DNA of 60,000 nt from Polytrichum commune. Its lineage: Eukaryota; Streptophyta; Polytrichopsida; Polytrichales; Polytrichaceae. This document shows positions 33,563 to 45,445 of the stretch, piece by piece; position 1 is the first letter of the stretch; every line of letters begins with the position of its first letter. Both the position numbers and the translations under genes were made by a program. The stretch is taken from assembly GCA_950295325.1 (NCBI GenBank), contig OX485805.1, positions 21,627,501 to 21,687,500 on the forward strand, written 5' to 3'. The notes beneath the pieces were generated by a model that was not told the DNA's origin, searched no databases, and saw only the letters and a list, made by a program, of their open reading frames with translations.

Positions 33563-36500
33563 ATGCAGACACAGATTCCAGGTCAGGCAGCTCGTGGGCC
33601 ACAGCAGAATGCTTCAAATACGAACACATGGCAGCGTTGGGAGCAGGATAGCAGTCTTCGCCGACATGTTGTGGACAATATGTGAGTACTTTTCTGGTTA
33701 TGTGGAAGCTCGATGTTGGATAGGGGGGATCAGCTCATTGTCAGCAGCTTTGCTCCACAACTTCTGGCTACTTTGGTTCCTGGGTTCTGTCAGCAATAAC
33801 AGATTTAAGTTTTGGAATTTGCCTCAAATAAGTGGCTGCATCTCGATTACAATAATTTTAGTGAACATGATCTAGTTGCAGTATGCCAGGATAGGCCATG
33901 CACTCCAGAAAGCAAGAAACCCTTAGCAATATGGGGAAGAGCCTTGAAATGTTTAGGGGTGAATTCTTGTGTTCAGTAGGTTGGGATCAGTAATTCATGT
34001 CAATTGAAATCACTTCCTGCACCTCCTAGTAGACAACATTGGCAAGCTTGCTTGCCATGAACGGCTATGCAGAGTATCCTTCTACAGGATGGTATTCTTA
34101 TGACATGGCTTAGGTTGCAAAGATGGATGGTAGCGATAAGATCATCCAGGTGATTCGATATTCCCAGCAAGGAGTGCTCAAATAAGAGCTCTAGTCTTCA
34201 GATGGGTCATGCGTGTAAGAATCCATAAGTGCGTGATAGGGTTCATTGAAGTGAAATCGCTCTGTACTATAGAGGAAATGAAAACCATCTGTTAAGGTTG
34301 AAGGTCAAGTCACAACTTAAAGTTATATGCGTTTTCTAGTAAGCTTTTTTGATATTTTTTTTTTATCAAGAAGAGGATTTTGATGCACAATACCTATCTG
34401 AGGGGGTGGTAGAATCCCACCCCGTTTAGGTTTGTGGCTGATGCATCCCAATGTAAGCTCACTAGACTTAATTTGGGGTCTCTGACTCGATATATGGGTT
34501 AAATTGGCTAAAAATAACAAACCCAGGGCTCTATAACGTTTCTTGGCATTTCACCCTCTCTTTGGTAGGTGTCACGAGAACTTACCCGCACAAGAGCAGT
34601 GGATAAATATGTGAGCTGGACTACAAGATGTAACATGTAATTCATCTAATAGGTGATGAGTAATTTAGAATAAACATTTTCAGATTGTAGGTACTCTTCT
34701 GCAGTATTTTGCCACATTTTTCAGGAAAATAAATTTTTGTTCTCTGGAATGTGGAAATGATGGAGAAGTGCAAAACTGTGCATGTTATCCTAAATGTATT
34801 GTGGTGCCTAGGCAATAGTCTGTGGTTCTCTTGCTAGTGGGCGAGGTTCTTTCTCTGTGGAAAACACATTCTTAATAAGAATCCAACAAATCATGAAGTG
34901 GTTTTGGCATGTTGTAGATGAATATTTTTACGTGCCCTTATCGTTATGAGGTCATTTTAATTCTCGCAGCTTGATGTAGGACTGCCTACTTCTGGATGGA
35001 CAGATTGAAGAAGTCTGGAGACTTCTATCTGTCAATGGCTAGAATTTCTAGACTAAATTCGTACTTTTTAACCTGCAGACTTCAGCTCTTCCGAAACCGC
35101 AAGCCTCATGTGACCCCTGAGTGGCAGCAGAAGCTGCCTGATTTTGTGAAGCGATTGGAGGAAGCTCTTTACAAGAATGCAGCCAGCAGGGTGGGTGCAC
35201 ATCTGGAGACTGATGTTGTGTTGACAGAAGAGGTGTAGTTTCTAGAATGTCTTAGAGTGGACAAGCCACATTTCTGGACCAGTACCTATGTTGTGGCAGA
35301 CATGGGCAACTGCAGGTGCAACCGAAGACCTAATTTGTATCTAGCTTGGTGATGGTGATGGTGAAGGAAGCGTGACATTGACAATCTGTCGAGTGTTTTA
35401 AGAGGGGGATTTAAGTTGATTGACTGCTTGGGGGATTGATATAACTTAAGTATCTTGTATCATGTAGAGCCTTGCAATACAACTGACGATTGTCAATGAG
35501 GACCTAACTGTGTTTCTAATTTGGTGCTTATTTTGACTTCTTGATATATGTAGGAAGAATATGCTGATCCCAAGACTTTGGAGCAACGGCTCCAGTCCGT
35601 TGCAAGGCGGATGGTGCCAAAGCAGCAGCCACATTCTGTGGCTTCTTCTGCTCCCTTGGGCAACATGATTCCAACGCCTGGAACTGCGTCCAATATGATA
35701 CCAACACCTGGCAATGGGAGCACCATGATGCCAACACCAGGTGGGGTCTCTTCAATGATGCCCACCCCAGGAAGTGCAGGAAGTCTTATGCAGTCAGGGG
35801 CTGGAGGTGGTGGGTTAAGTAGCATGATTCCCACACCAGGAAGTGGCAACAATTTAATGACCTCTGTGACGCATGGCACAGGAACAGGAAACGCGAGCAA
35901 CTTAATGAGTTCAATGTCTCATGGTGCAGGAACTATGATGCCCACACCAGGGACTCTTGGCAATATGATGCCTATACAAGGACATAATACAAATAACATG
36001 TTTGGGATGTCTGGCACCAATATGATGCCCACACCAGGAGGAGGCTCGGGTTCGAATTACTCGTTGGTACCACAGCAGACAATGGGTGGTATGAGGATGG
36101 CTCAGACCGGACATGTGGCATCCAGCATGGGCATGTCGGTAGGAAGCCAAATGATTCCCACTCCTGGGCTCAGTAGTTCCCAGGGTTTAGGAATAAGCAC
36201 TGCACCCCCAGGTGGCCTGGGAGGGCTTTCGAATGGAAGCTCTGCACAGCTACAACAGTTTGGGGGAGGGGCAACTAATCATATTTATGGTGGAATGACT
36301 GGTCAACTTGGTGGAGGTGTTCCAACTAGTGGACAGCAGCAGCGCAAACCAGGGGTGGTGAATGGGTCCATGACCAATGCGAAGATGCTTGGCAGTGGGC
36401 AGCAATTGATGAATGGAGCTGCTAATTTGCACACTCCCCCAGCCTATCTCAATGCATCTCAATATTCCAGCTTGCAACTTCAGCAGCAGCAGCGTATTAC

Positions 36501-39500
36501 ACAACAGCAGCAAATTCATCACCATCAGCAGCAACAACAGCAGCAGCAACAACAGCAGCAACAACAACATCGGCCACAACAAATTCGCATGCAACGTATG
36601 TGCACTTTCCTTTACTTCTGTTCTCATAGTAAACCCATTTTGTATGTAACTTAAATGCACCTTGTTCAGCGTCACAGATCTGTCTGACAATGCTGAGGCA
36701 ACTAGTTTTTCTTTTTCCCTTATCCTAATCACTTCCTTCAGTGCTCACCACTTCCTTCAAGGTCTGTCAACACCCACTGTAGTGGACAGAGCAATGAATA
36801 TTGGAGAGGGGGTAAATCTTCATCAATCTTTTGCAAGCCCTTTGGCAAAATGATTGGTTGCATTCTGGGTGCCACTTAGATGGGGCGAGAGTGCTCATGA
36901 CATTTGAAGGTTCAAAGATGTAAAACTTTGGGGCTTCTAAAACTTTTTGAGCAAGACCCTTGTTCTGGCTGTTAGAAGGTGCCACTTTCCTTCATGGGAT
37001 GCCAAGATTTGAGTGTATCAAGGGCTATTGCAAATTCAATTTGCTGTCATTTTAAGCATCACTTTCTAAGTCTCATTTCAAAGGAGGAGGTCTCAATGAG
37101 GGTGAGGTCAACATAGATGAAGTGCTATTTAGAGAGAATTTTTTGTTCTTGGTCTTTCGTAATAGGAAGCATGGAATCTCTATGGAAGTCAGTGAAAATA
37201 AGATGGGATTCTCTTTTTATTCTCTGTTTGCGAGGAGGTTGTTGCAGTCCACAACTCCCTTTTGAGAGTTGTCAGGATGGAGTGGGAGGTAGTGAATAGG
37301 TTATTGGCAAATTTCATTATAAGAACTCACTTTACTGGCATGTTAACATGCAGCATCCTTGCCAAACTCGTTGGCACCCATTGCAGGGGATGGCTATGCT
37401 ATGAATGCAGCTGACCTTGCTGGGGGAGGTTTCTCTTCTGGAGGTTTAGGAAATAACAACCTGGGTCTGGGTTCGATTGCGAATTCACAAGCTCCAAAGA
37501 TGATACCTGTCCCAGGCTTGCCTACATCACAGCAGGGCCTGCAGCAGCAGCAGCAACAACAACAACAACAACAACAACAATCCAATATACAACAGCAGAT
37601 GCAGCAGCGTAATAATCTGCAGCATCAGCAAAGCAATGTCGTCATGCCAAGAACACAGCAATCACAGCAGCCGCTCCCCCAGATTTCTAAGAATCAGGGT
37701 GTTTATCATGCCCAAGTTCAGCAGTCTGCAGGCCTTGGTGGGCAAAAACAACCAGGGGTATTGCTACAACACCCTCTAAATATATATTACCTGTTTTCTT
37801 GTATCTTTTTCTGTTTCCTAAGTACATAAACAAACCCAAGTTCCTTATTTATGTTGTGATGGTGATTATTGCCAGTAGCGTAAAAGAAAGTAAAGATTTG
37901 CTGTGTGGAAGAAGCATATGTCCTGTTCCATGTCAAGCTGGTCATTCTAGAAGTTGAATATGAAGACATTTATGGTTTGAAATGTACCCTTACCAGCAGG
38001 ATCAGGCTCTACAACAACCAATGACATCTCAGATGCAGCAGGCAACTCCTGATTCCCAACAATTTGTATGTCAGCATCCGAGCTCACAATCACAGGTTTG
38101 TGGGGAATTGTGATGGGGCTGTTTCTTTCCTTATGTGAAGTAGTTAGGAGGTATCACTTTGCAAAGGTCATCTGGTCCGTCAGTAGTTCTGTTGTCTTCA
38201 GTCTATGCAATTATTTGCTGATGCCCGGTAGTTTCTTTCTACTTACAAGAGGTTATTGCATCAGCAGGTATCTGGTTTACCACAGCAACAGCTACAACAA
38301 CAGAATCAACAGCAGCAGCAACAGTTACGGCAGCAACAAGTGCAACAGCAAGCACAACAGCAAGCGCAACAGCAACAACAGGTGAGAACCAGAGGTAGTA
38401 GCAGATGAGTGTCTTTATATGGAAATCAACTCAACAATTTATTATTATATCAGTAATATTGCAATGGCCAGTTACATAATTTACTCTAGTGCATCAATGT
38501 CTTGTTTTAGAGGTTCTTACTTAGGGGAGGCTGCCGTGAATCCTGGTTCTCCTATTGGAGATTTGGTGAGGTGGACTAATTGTCTGTGTATAGAATGTAA
38601 CTTTGAGTCTTGTTGTAATTGGAGGAAAAATCTGAAAGTGGTGTTCAACTCTCTCAATTATTTCTAGATGCATGGTGTGCAAGTCCTATGTATTCCATGC
38701 TTATCTATTCATGGGGTTGAGACCTCATCTTTCATGTGTTTCTCTGTCATGAAAATTTTGGTCATTCGTTGTCTCCATTGACAAGTGACTTTACTGGGTA
38801 AATCAACAGCAGGTGACACAAGGGCCAAGGCAACACCAAGCAGCAGTCCAGCAACAATCTCAGCGACAACCCAAGCAAGTATCTCAACAGCAGCAGCAGG
38901 CTCAAATCCTGCAGCAGCAGCGGCAGGTCCCAGGGCAAAGTCAAGGACAGCAGCCGCAGCCACAGCTGCAGCAGCAGGTCCCAGGGCAAAGTCAAGGACA
39001 GCAGCCGCAGCCGCAGCCGCAGCAGCAACAACAACAACGATCCTTTGTTGGTGGTCAAGTACTTCCTCAGTCACAAGCTCTTCAACAGCAGCAAGCTCAG
39101 CATCGTCAATTGTCTCAGCCCAATCAGCAGAATCCTGTGGGCCAAGGAGCACACCAGCAGTCCCTTCCCCTTACCCAACAGCAGCAAGGCCATATACCAC
39201 AAGCTGGCAAGCCTGGGGGATCCATTGGTTCTGCACTGTCGCCACCCACCACTGTTTCCACTCCTGGGCAACTTGCAAATGGGTCCCTGCCTGGCGGGTT
39301 GGGTGAATCTGGTGGCTCTGGTAACTCATGTGTTGATCTTCAGAGGCAGCAGCAGTATTCGAAGCAACAGAGATGGCTCCTGTTCTTGCACCATGCGAGC
39401 AAGTGTACAGCAGCAGAAGGTAAGTGTACAGTTACTCCACATTGCCACATGGCACGACAGCTGTGGGCTCACATTGCATCGTGCCGTGACCGTGAGTGTA

Positions 39501-42500
39501 CATTTGCGAGATGTAATGCATCAAAAACTCTGCTTCGCCACCACCAAACATGCCGTGATGCACGGTGTCCCGTTTGTGGACCTGTCCGTCAGCAAGTCGT
39601 GAACCAGCAGCGGAAGGAGGCCACCTCCAAAGCAGACCAGCAGAGCACAGGAATGGCAGCCAACCCAGTCACTCCTGGGATGACGACAACTAGTATTTTA
39701 TCTCCAGAGGGGTTAGAATCATCCCCTACTGGTGATGCATCTGTCATGGAGGAAGTGGACACAGAGCCACCGCCTGCCAAGAGAGTGAAGACCGAACCTG
39801 ATGTTGTCAGCAGTGCTCCTGCACCTGTCCCTTCCTCACAACAACAATGGACTGCTACAAGTAGCCCTGGGAAGATGAGTGCAGCAGCTACAACCCAAGC
39901 TCCAGTCCGTCCTCAGACTGTGTCCCTTATAAAATCTGAGCATCAAGGGACCGTGAAAGCAGAAGTTGTTACTAATATGGTATCAACTCAAGTGGAGTCA
40001 ACTTACACTATGCAGCACACAAGTACATCGGTGCACAAAGGCCTTGCAGTCACAAAGACAGAGGTTGCTGATCAGGTGAAGGCAGAACTTCGGCAACAAG
40101 GCCCAGGTGTAGCAGCGAAGGCTGAACCTCAGAGCGTAGCAAGTGGTACGGTGCCTTCTGTCCAAGCCAAGGCTGAACCTGGTAGGACTGGGAGTGCTGT
40201 GCAAACTGCTACAGTGGCAACAGCAAAGGCTGGGAAGCCTAAGAATTTGGGCACATCTTTGACAGAGCTCTTTACCCCTGAGCAGATCCGTGAACATATA
40301 ACCGGCTTGCGTCAGTGGGTTGGCCAGGTAATGCCCCTTAATTGCCTTTTCATTGATTAGTTTGTTTAATTATTCCTCTTTCTATTGCTGTGTCTTTCTC
40401 TGTCAACAGTTAGAAAAGCTGTGATCTATTTAAAAGGCCCAGATTCTTATTGTACTGAAGTTACGGATGTTGCTTGAGACAGAGCAAGGCCAAAGCAGAG
40501 AAAAATCAGGCAATGGAGCATCAAATGAGTGAGAATGCATGTCGGCTGTGTGCTGTTGAGAAGCTTACATTTGAGCCCCCTCCAATCTACTGTACTGCAT
40601 GTGGGGCTCGTATTAAAAGGAACGCACAATACTATTCAACAGGCTCTGGAGACACCAGGCATTACTTTTGCATACCATGTTACAATGAGGTGCGGACAGA
40701 GAATGTTGAAATGGAGGGTATTACTTATCCCAAGAGCAGACTGGAGAAGCGAAAGAATGATGAAGAAACGGAAGAGGCGGTAGGGCATCTTACACAGCCA
40801 GCCCTTGTGCTGATTTTGTTTTCCGGAAGTTGGGATGTGAAGGAATCCTGGATGGTCTTTGTTCATTGATAATTGTTTGACAAAGACAAGTTTGAAAACT
40901 GGATTTGAGATACACAAATGTTAAGGCTATGCATGATCTTGGAATATCAGTGTCCTTGATGTGTATGAAATTCTAAAAGTCACTGTGGGTGGTTGCAGTG
41001 GGTCCAATGTGATAAGTGCAACTTGTGGCAACATCAAGTTTGTGCTCTTTTTAATGGTCGACGCAACGAAGGTGACAGTGAGTATATTTGCGCAGAATGT
41101 TGTTGTATAGAAATGGAAAAGGGGGAGCGGAAACCTTTACCACCTTCTGCAGTCCTGGGTGCAAAAGACCTACCCAAGACCTTTCTTAGTGATCATCTGG
41201 AGCAACGACTGGCACGGAAGTTGAAACAGGAGCGTTCCGAGCGGGCCAGGGCACATGCCAAAAACTTTGACGATGTAATTGCATTTGCTTTAGCTCATCA
41301 CTCAGTTGCTCTACTCTTGAATGTTACTAACTTGTGTCCCTACAAAGGTCCATTTTTGAGGGATTGTGGCAAGCTTATCTCTGCTGGATCTTAAGACTTA
41401 ACGAGGAGCTGAATGACTTGTGCAAATACAGGTTCCTGGTGCAGAGGCTTTGGTGGTGAGAGTGGTCTCTTCGGTGGATAAGAAGTTGGAGGTGAAACAG
41501 CGGTTCCTGGAAGTTTTCCAGGAAGAGGACTATCCAACAGAGTATCCATACAAGTCCAAGGTATGTCCCTTCCTGCAGATGTCCTGGTCTAAAGACCTGA
41601 AAGCTACAAGACTTGGTTGGGACTAGATGTCCTCAAGTTGATTATTCAGCCAGCTAGAGAAGTGCCATATCACTGTGTCGGGCGATGAAGCTGACACTTA
41701 CTAACATGGATTGCAACTCACACTTCTTGGGGTGTTGCTGCAGGTGGTGTTATTGTTTCAAAAGATAGAAGGTGTGGAAGTCTGTTTGTTTGGTATGTAT
41801 GTCCAGGAGTTTGGGGTAGAAAGTGCCCTTCCTAACCAGCGGCGGGTGTACCTTTCCTATTTGGATTCGGTGAAGTACTTCCGTCCAGATGTGAGAACTG
41901 TGAATGGGGAGGCACTGCGTACTTTTGTTTATCATGAAATTTTGGTGAGCCCCTTTCCTCACCATTGTCTGTTTGTCACTGCAATATTTATACGGTATAA
42001 GGTAGGAATCCGGAGTTTTGGTATGGTTTAAACTGTGTGTCCTACCTCCTTTAGTGCGTCCTTCACCTCTTGTATATTTGTTGGGGAATTTTGCATGAAT
42101 AGTTACAGACGGGCAGTCTAGAGGTCCAAATTCAGGGCCCCTTGCACAAAAATCGTATCAATGCATTACTTACACCCACATGTGTTGTTTCCAAGTGTGG
42201 AAAAAATTAGCAAGCAGTGATGATGCTCTTTATCAACTGCAATATATAATGATAGCTCACTATAACTCAGAACACTCAATCTATGAAGATTTGAAGGAAG
42301 GAATGTGCATCTGGTGAAAATATTTTAATTAGGATGGAAAAGATGTTCAATGGGTTGGGTGTGAATGTGCAGATTGGCTATCTTGAGTATTGTCGGAAGC
42401 GAGGTTTCAGCAGTTGCTACATTTGGGCATGCCCGCCTCTGAAAGGAGAGGACTACATTTTGTACTGTCATCCAGAGATCCAGAAAACCCCCAAGTCCGA

Positions 42501-45445
42501 CAAGCTGCGGGATTGGTATCTCACTATGCTGCGGAAGGCGAGCACAGATGGGATTGTGGTTGAGATTAATAATTTATATGACTACTTTTTTGCATCGACT
42601 GGCGAGTGCAAAGCCAAGGTAGCCTCTCAACTCCTTGTTGGAATGTTTCTAATCGGCAAGGACTCACCCGAGGTTTTTGTTATCTGCTGATGTATCTGAT
42701 TGATGGATGTCTTGCATAGGGAAGGTGGCTATGGTACAAAAAGTTGTGCAAGTTTTTAGAATTTTCCCTATGTAACCCTTTGTTGTAAGGGAGTCCAGAC
42801 CCTCTAAGTGGGTTGTAGGGGTGAGAATGAGTTTATCTAGAAAGTAAGGCACTTTAGGGATTTCTATATTTAACTTTGCAGCCTAGATCATGGACCACTT
42901 TTAGTAACAACAGGGTGACCACAACTTGTCCTAATGAAGGACGGTGATGTCTATTCTGGGAGTGGATCATTGACTCAAACTCAAGCTTGGGCCCAAACTC
43001 ATGAATCTTCCCTTCTTTTTCTGAGGACTTAGAAGATACTGAAAGCAGGATTTTGAGAAGATTTCTCTAAAACTCCCTCATGGTTTCAACTCTATCTTTT
43101 GCCACTTTGTGGATAACTTTTTATCACAGAGGGCATATGAGGAATTTTTGGCCATATGGGGTGTATGGTGTTGCAGGTAACAGCAGCCCGGTTGCCTTAC
43201 TTTGATGGGGACTATTGGCCAGGGGCAGCTGAGGATATGATACTGCAGCTGCAACAGCAGGAGGATGATGTGCGCAACAATGCATTAAAGAAAGGCAAGA
43301 CCAAGAAGCCACCTACAAAACGCTCCTCAAAGGGAATGGCGCAGGCAGAGATGGCCAGCAATGCCTCCAAAGACACACAACTTATGCAGAAGGCATGTTG
43401 TGATGATTTTCCTGGCTACAAGCTGTTTATTTTGGTGGTGATGTAAGGTATGAAGATTTTGTGTAGTAGTCTGACGGCTGTAGTGTGTTTTCTCACCTGA
43501 ATGAGCTCTTGGTTGGTGCAGTTAGGGGAATCGATCTTCCCTATGAAAGAGGATTTTATTATGGTGCACATGCATCATGCTTGCACACATTGTCGCCTCT
43601 TTATTGTGACCGGCCAACGTTGGGTTTGCAAGCTGTGCAAGAATTTTCAGCTCTGTGCCAAGTAAGAGATCCATTTTCTGAGGGAAATCAAATTTGTTGG
43701 GTTCAAGTATCCATATACGGTGGCGTTCCTTCCAAGCACGTTGCACTTATTTCTGGGCCAGGTTGTAATAATAGTATGTACTCTGGGTGTGAATTTGAAC
43801 AATGTAAGCATCTCAAAGAAAACAGTCATACCCAGGTTACTGAAGTGGGTTTTGTGAATTTTCCAGATGCCATGATGCAGAGCAGAAGATTGATGAGAGG
43901 GATAGGCATCCTATGGGTTCCAAAGAATGCCATCCTCTTCAGCCGGTATACTCCTTCACCAAGTGAGGTTGCTGAAGTTGTAGGGATTACTAGGATTGGT
44001 AGAGGTTTGCATGTTCTTCCCATACAGTACTGAAATTTTGAGAACTTATTATGGAAGCAGTTTCTGGGTGGATTGTGCATTTTTAGTTACCATCATATAC
44101 GGACACTCCATGTTGGGCTGGTTGATTGACATGGATGGTGTATTGTGGACAGGTCCAAGTGGATGTACCAGTGGAAACAAAAGACAAGGATGAGATAATG
44201 GAGAGTGAGTTCTTTGATACACGACAAGCTTTTTTGAGCTTGTGCCAAGGCAACCATTACCAATATGATACACTGCGGCGAGCAAAGCATTCGTCAATGA
44301 TGGTGCTGTATCATCTGCATAATCCAACAGCTCCTGCATTCGTGGTGAGCTGTAATATGTGCCACACAGATATTGATGCAGGCAATGGATGGCGATGTGA
44401 AACTTGTGCAGACTTTGACCTTTGCAACAATTGCAAGGACTTGGCCAAGCACCCACACAAACTCACCCCTTTCGCAGACAGGAACGCACAAAACAAAGAA
44501 GCTCGGCAACAACGTGTTGTTCAGGTTCTTACTGCACTGACCACCCATTGCTCACACCATTCTTTTAACTCAATGCCTACTTTCTTGTGTGTTTGATGTT
44601 GCGTTTAATTATTTTTTATTTTTTTAACAATCTATACGGATTCTGATTTTTGGTCACCAAGTACATTGGATATTGCTTGTGCATAATCGAGTGGTGATTG
44701 TAGTATAGCTGTATCTTTATGTTGGCTTCCTGAAAGGGGTGGAAATTAATGTGGTTTATGGTGGCTGTATGGCTTCAACAGTTGCGGAAAATGCTTGAGT
44801 TATTGGTCCATGCATCCCAGTGTGGAATGGCTGCTTGTCCGTATCCCAAATGCAGGAGTGTGAAGGGACTGTTCCGGCATGGCATGACATGCAAAGTCCG
44901 TGCCTCTGGGGGTTGTAATTTGTGCAAGAGAATGTGGTATCTCTTACAGCTCCATGCCCGTGCTTGCAAGGAATCAGAGTGCAGGGTCCCACGCTGCAAG
45001 TATGGTTTCCATCCCCATCTTGTGTGTTTGTTATTAGTGTTATTTATTAGCACTTGCCTTGCAGCCTGGAGAAAACATGCCGAGGGCCTACATATTACAA
45101 ATGTGGATAAAGAATCCTATTCACTTTTTCTCCTGAGTGAATGCATGTCTGGTCTGTGCATTTGTTCTGTATACCTGTATATTATCATTCTCAATTGAAT
45201 CTCGTTGGGGAGTAGCACACAGTGAGATGTTTGCAGTTGGGTCATGAAAGTTGTGATTTCCCTGAAATGCATCATGATGGCTGGTGAACATCTCTAATGG
45301 TAGAGCCTGAACTGGTGTTACTTGTACCAGGGATTTGAAGGAGCATTTAAGGCGTCTTCAGCAACAAATGGAGTCAAGACGTAGGGTTGCTGTAATGGAA
45401 ATGATGAGACAGCGGGCAGCTGAAGCTGCAGGCAGCAATAGCTAG
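33563..45445 (+). CDS. HAC: HAC-type (p300/CBP family) histone acetyltransferase, 18 coding exons
   Basis: Joined exons encode 1896 residues. In order: KIX-like domain (about 25-100; LRRHVVDN, then [18 protein letters not shown]); a Gln/Met/Pro-Gly-rich region (100-800); TAZ1 (about 808-890; [19 protein letters not shown]); a SUMO-motif-rich linker; a Cys-rich/PHD region (about 1150-1270; [27 protein letters not shown]); the HAT core (about 1300-1720); two ZZ fingers (about 1600-1640 and 1725-1765); TAZ2 (about 1787-1870). Trp1453 in YIWACPP and Tyr1484 in DWY keep the 31-residue spacing of human p300 Trp1436 and Tyr1467, so catalysis is likely intact. No bromodomain is present, as in plant HACs. 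By family, the protein acetylates histones as a nuclear coactivator. The start is the only ATG that keeps KIX in frame. Confidence 0.93.
35664..36168 (+). repeat. HAC: Eight coding repeats of M(I/M)PTPG in HAC exon 3
   Basis: The hexapeptide M-I/M-P-T-P-G occurs eight times between 35664 and 36168. Degenerate versions are MMPIQG within the run and MIPVPG in exon 4. Linkers are Gly, Ser and Asn rich. IPTPG-type repeats occur in plant HAC N-termini; their role is not known to me. The run is probably disordered. Confidence 0.9.
36481..39040 (+). repeat. HAC: Poly-glutamine tracts across HAC exons 3-7
   Basis: CAG/CAA runs encode Gln tracts at about 36481-36580, 37540-37620, 38280-38381 and 38880-39035. 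The tracts sit on both sides of several introns and resemble glutamine-rich activation regions of coactivators. Mixed CAG and CAA codons limit slippage. Long open frames in other registers here are artefacts of the repeat. Confidence 0.9.
38924..39025 (+). repeat. HAC: 51-bp in-frame coding duplication in HAC exon 7
   Basis: CAGGTCCCAGGGCAAAGTCA begins at 38924 and again at 38975. Thirty-eight bases are identical, giving two copies of [14 protein letters not shown]. The near-perfect identity suggests recent slippage or unequal exchange. Confidence 0.93.
39785..40190 (+). other. HAC: Cluster of seven KxE (SUMO-consensus-like) motifs in HAC
   Basis: Between TAZ1 and the PHD region the protein contains VKTE (39785-39796), IKSE (39929-39940) and VKAE twice, which are full psi-K-x-E sites. 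TKTE and AKAE (twice) are relaxed versions. Human p300 carries tandem SUMO sites in a repression domain at a different position. A similar role here is inference. Confidence 0.8.
43393..43521 (+). other. HAC: GC-AG intron in the HAC gene
   Basis: Exon 13 ends ...CTTATGCAGAAG and the intron starts GCATGT. Exon 14 resumes after TTGGTGCAG at 43522 with [12 protein letters not shown]. Protein continuity across the junction leaves no nearby GT that would keep the frame. GC donors are a small minority class in plants, usually with AAG or CAG before them, as here. Confidence 0.85.

Larger units (their letters stand above)
33563..45445 (+). other. HAC: Exon map of the HAC gene
   Basis: Coding exons: 33563-33681, 35079-35190, 35554-36595, 37354-37757, 38000-38095, 38268-38381, 38813-40327, 40483-40779, 40999-41274, 41432-41560, 41744-41944, 42373-42618, 43177-43392, 43522-43661, 43867-43945, 44153-44524, 44782-44999, 45331-45445. 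The total is 5691 nt, an exact multiple of three, with consistent phases and a TAG at 45443-45445. All introns are GT-AG except 43393-43521 (GC-AG). Exon 5 could start at 37997 (tandem CAG acceptor, one extra Gln), and GTATGT at 38066 is a possible alternative donor inside it. From exon 7 onward, boundaries are backed by continuity of conserved domains. Exons 4-6 lie in low-complexity Gln-rich sequence and rest on splice signals and frame only. Confidence 0.85.

Noticed and set aside
34996-35238. ATG at 34996 as the start of the HAC protein
   Set aside because: The first 28 codons are intron sequence before a good acceptor at 35078. Joining exon 1 at 33563-33681 restores the KIX-like domain in phase.
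36250-36732. Minus-strand 160-codon frame with poly-leucine
   Set aside because: It is the antisense of the glutamine tract in HAC exon 3.
38709-39602. Long overlapping frames in other registers and on the minus strand (alanine-, leucine- or serine-rich)
   Set aside because: They are register shifts of the CAG/CAA repeat in HAC exon 7 and its TAZ1 part, with no domain of their own.
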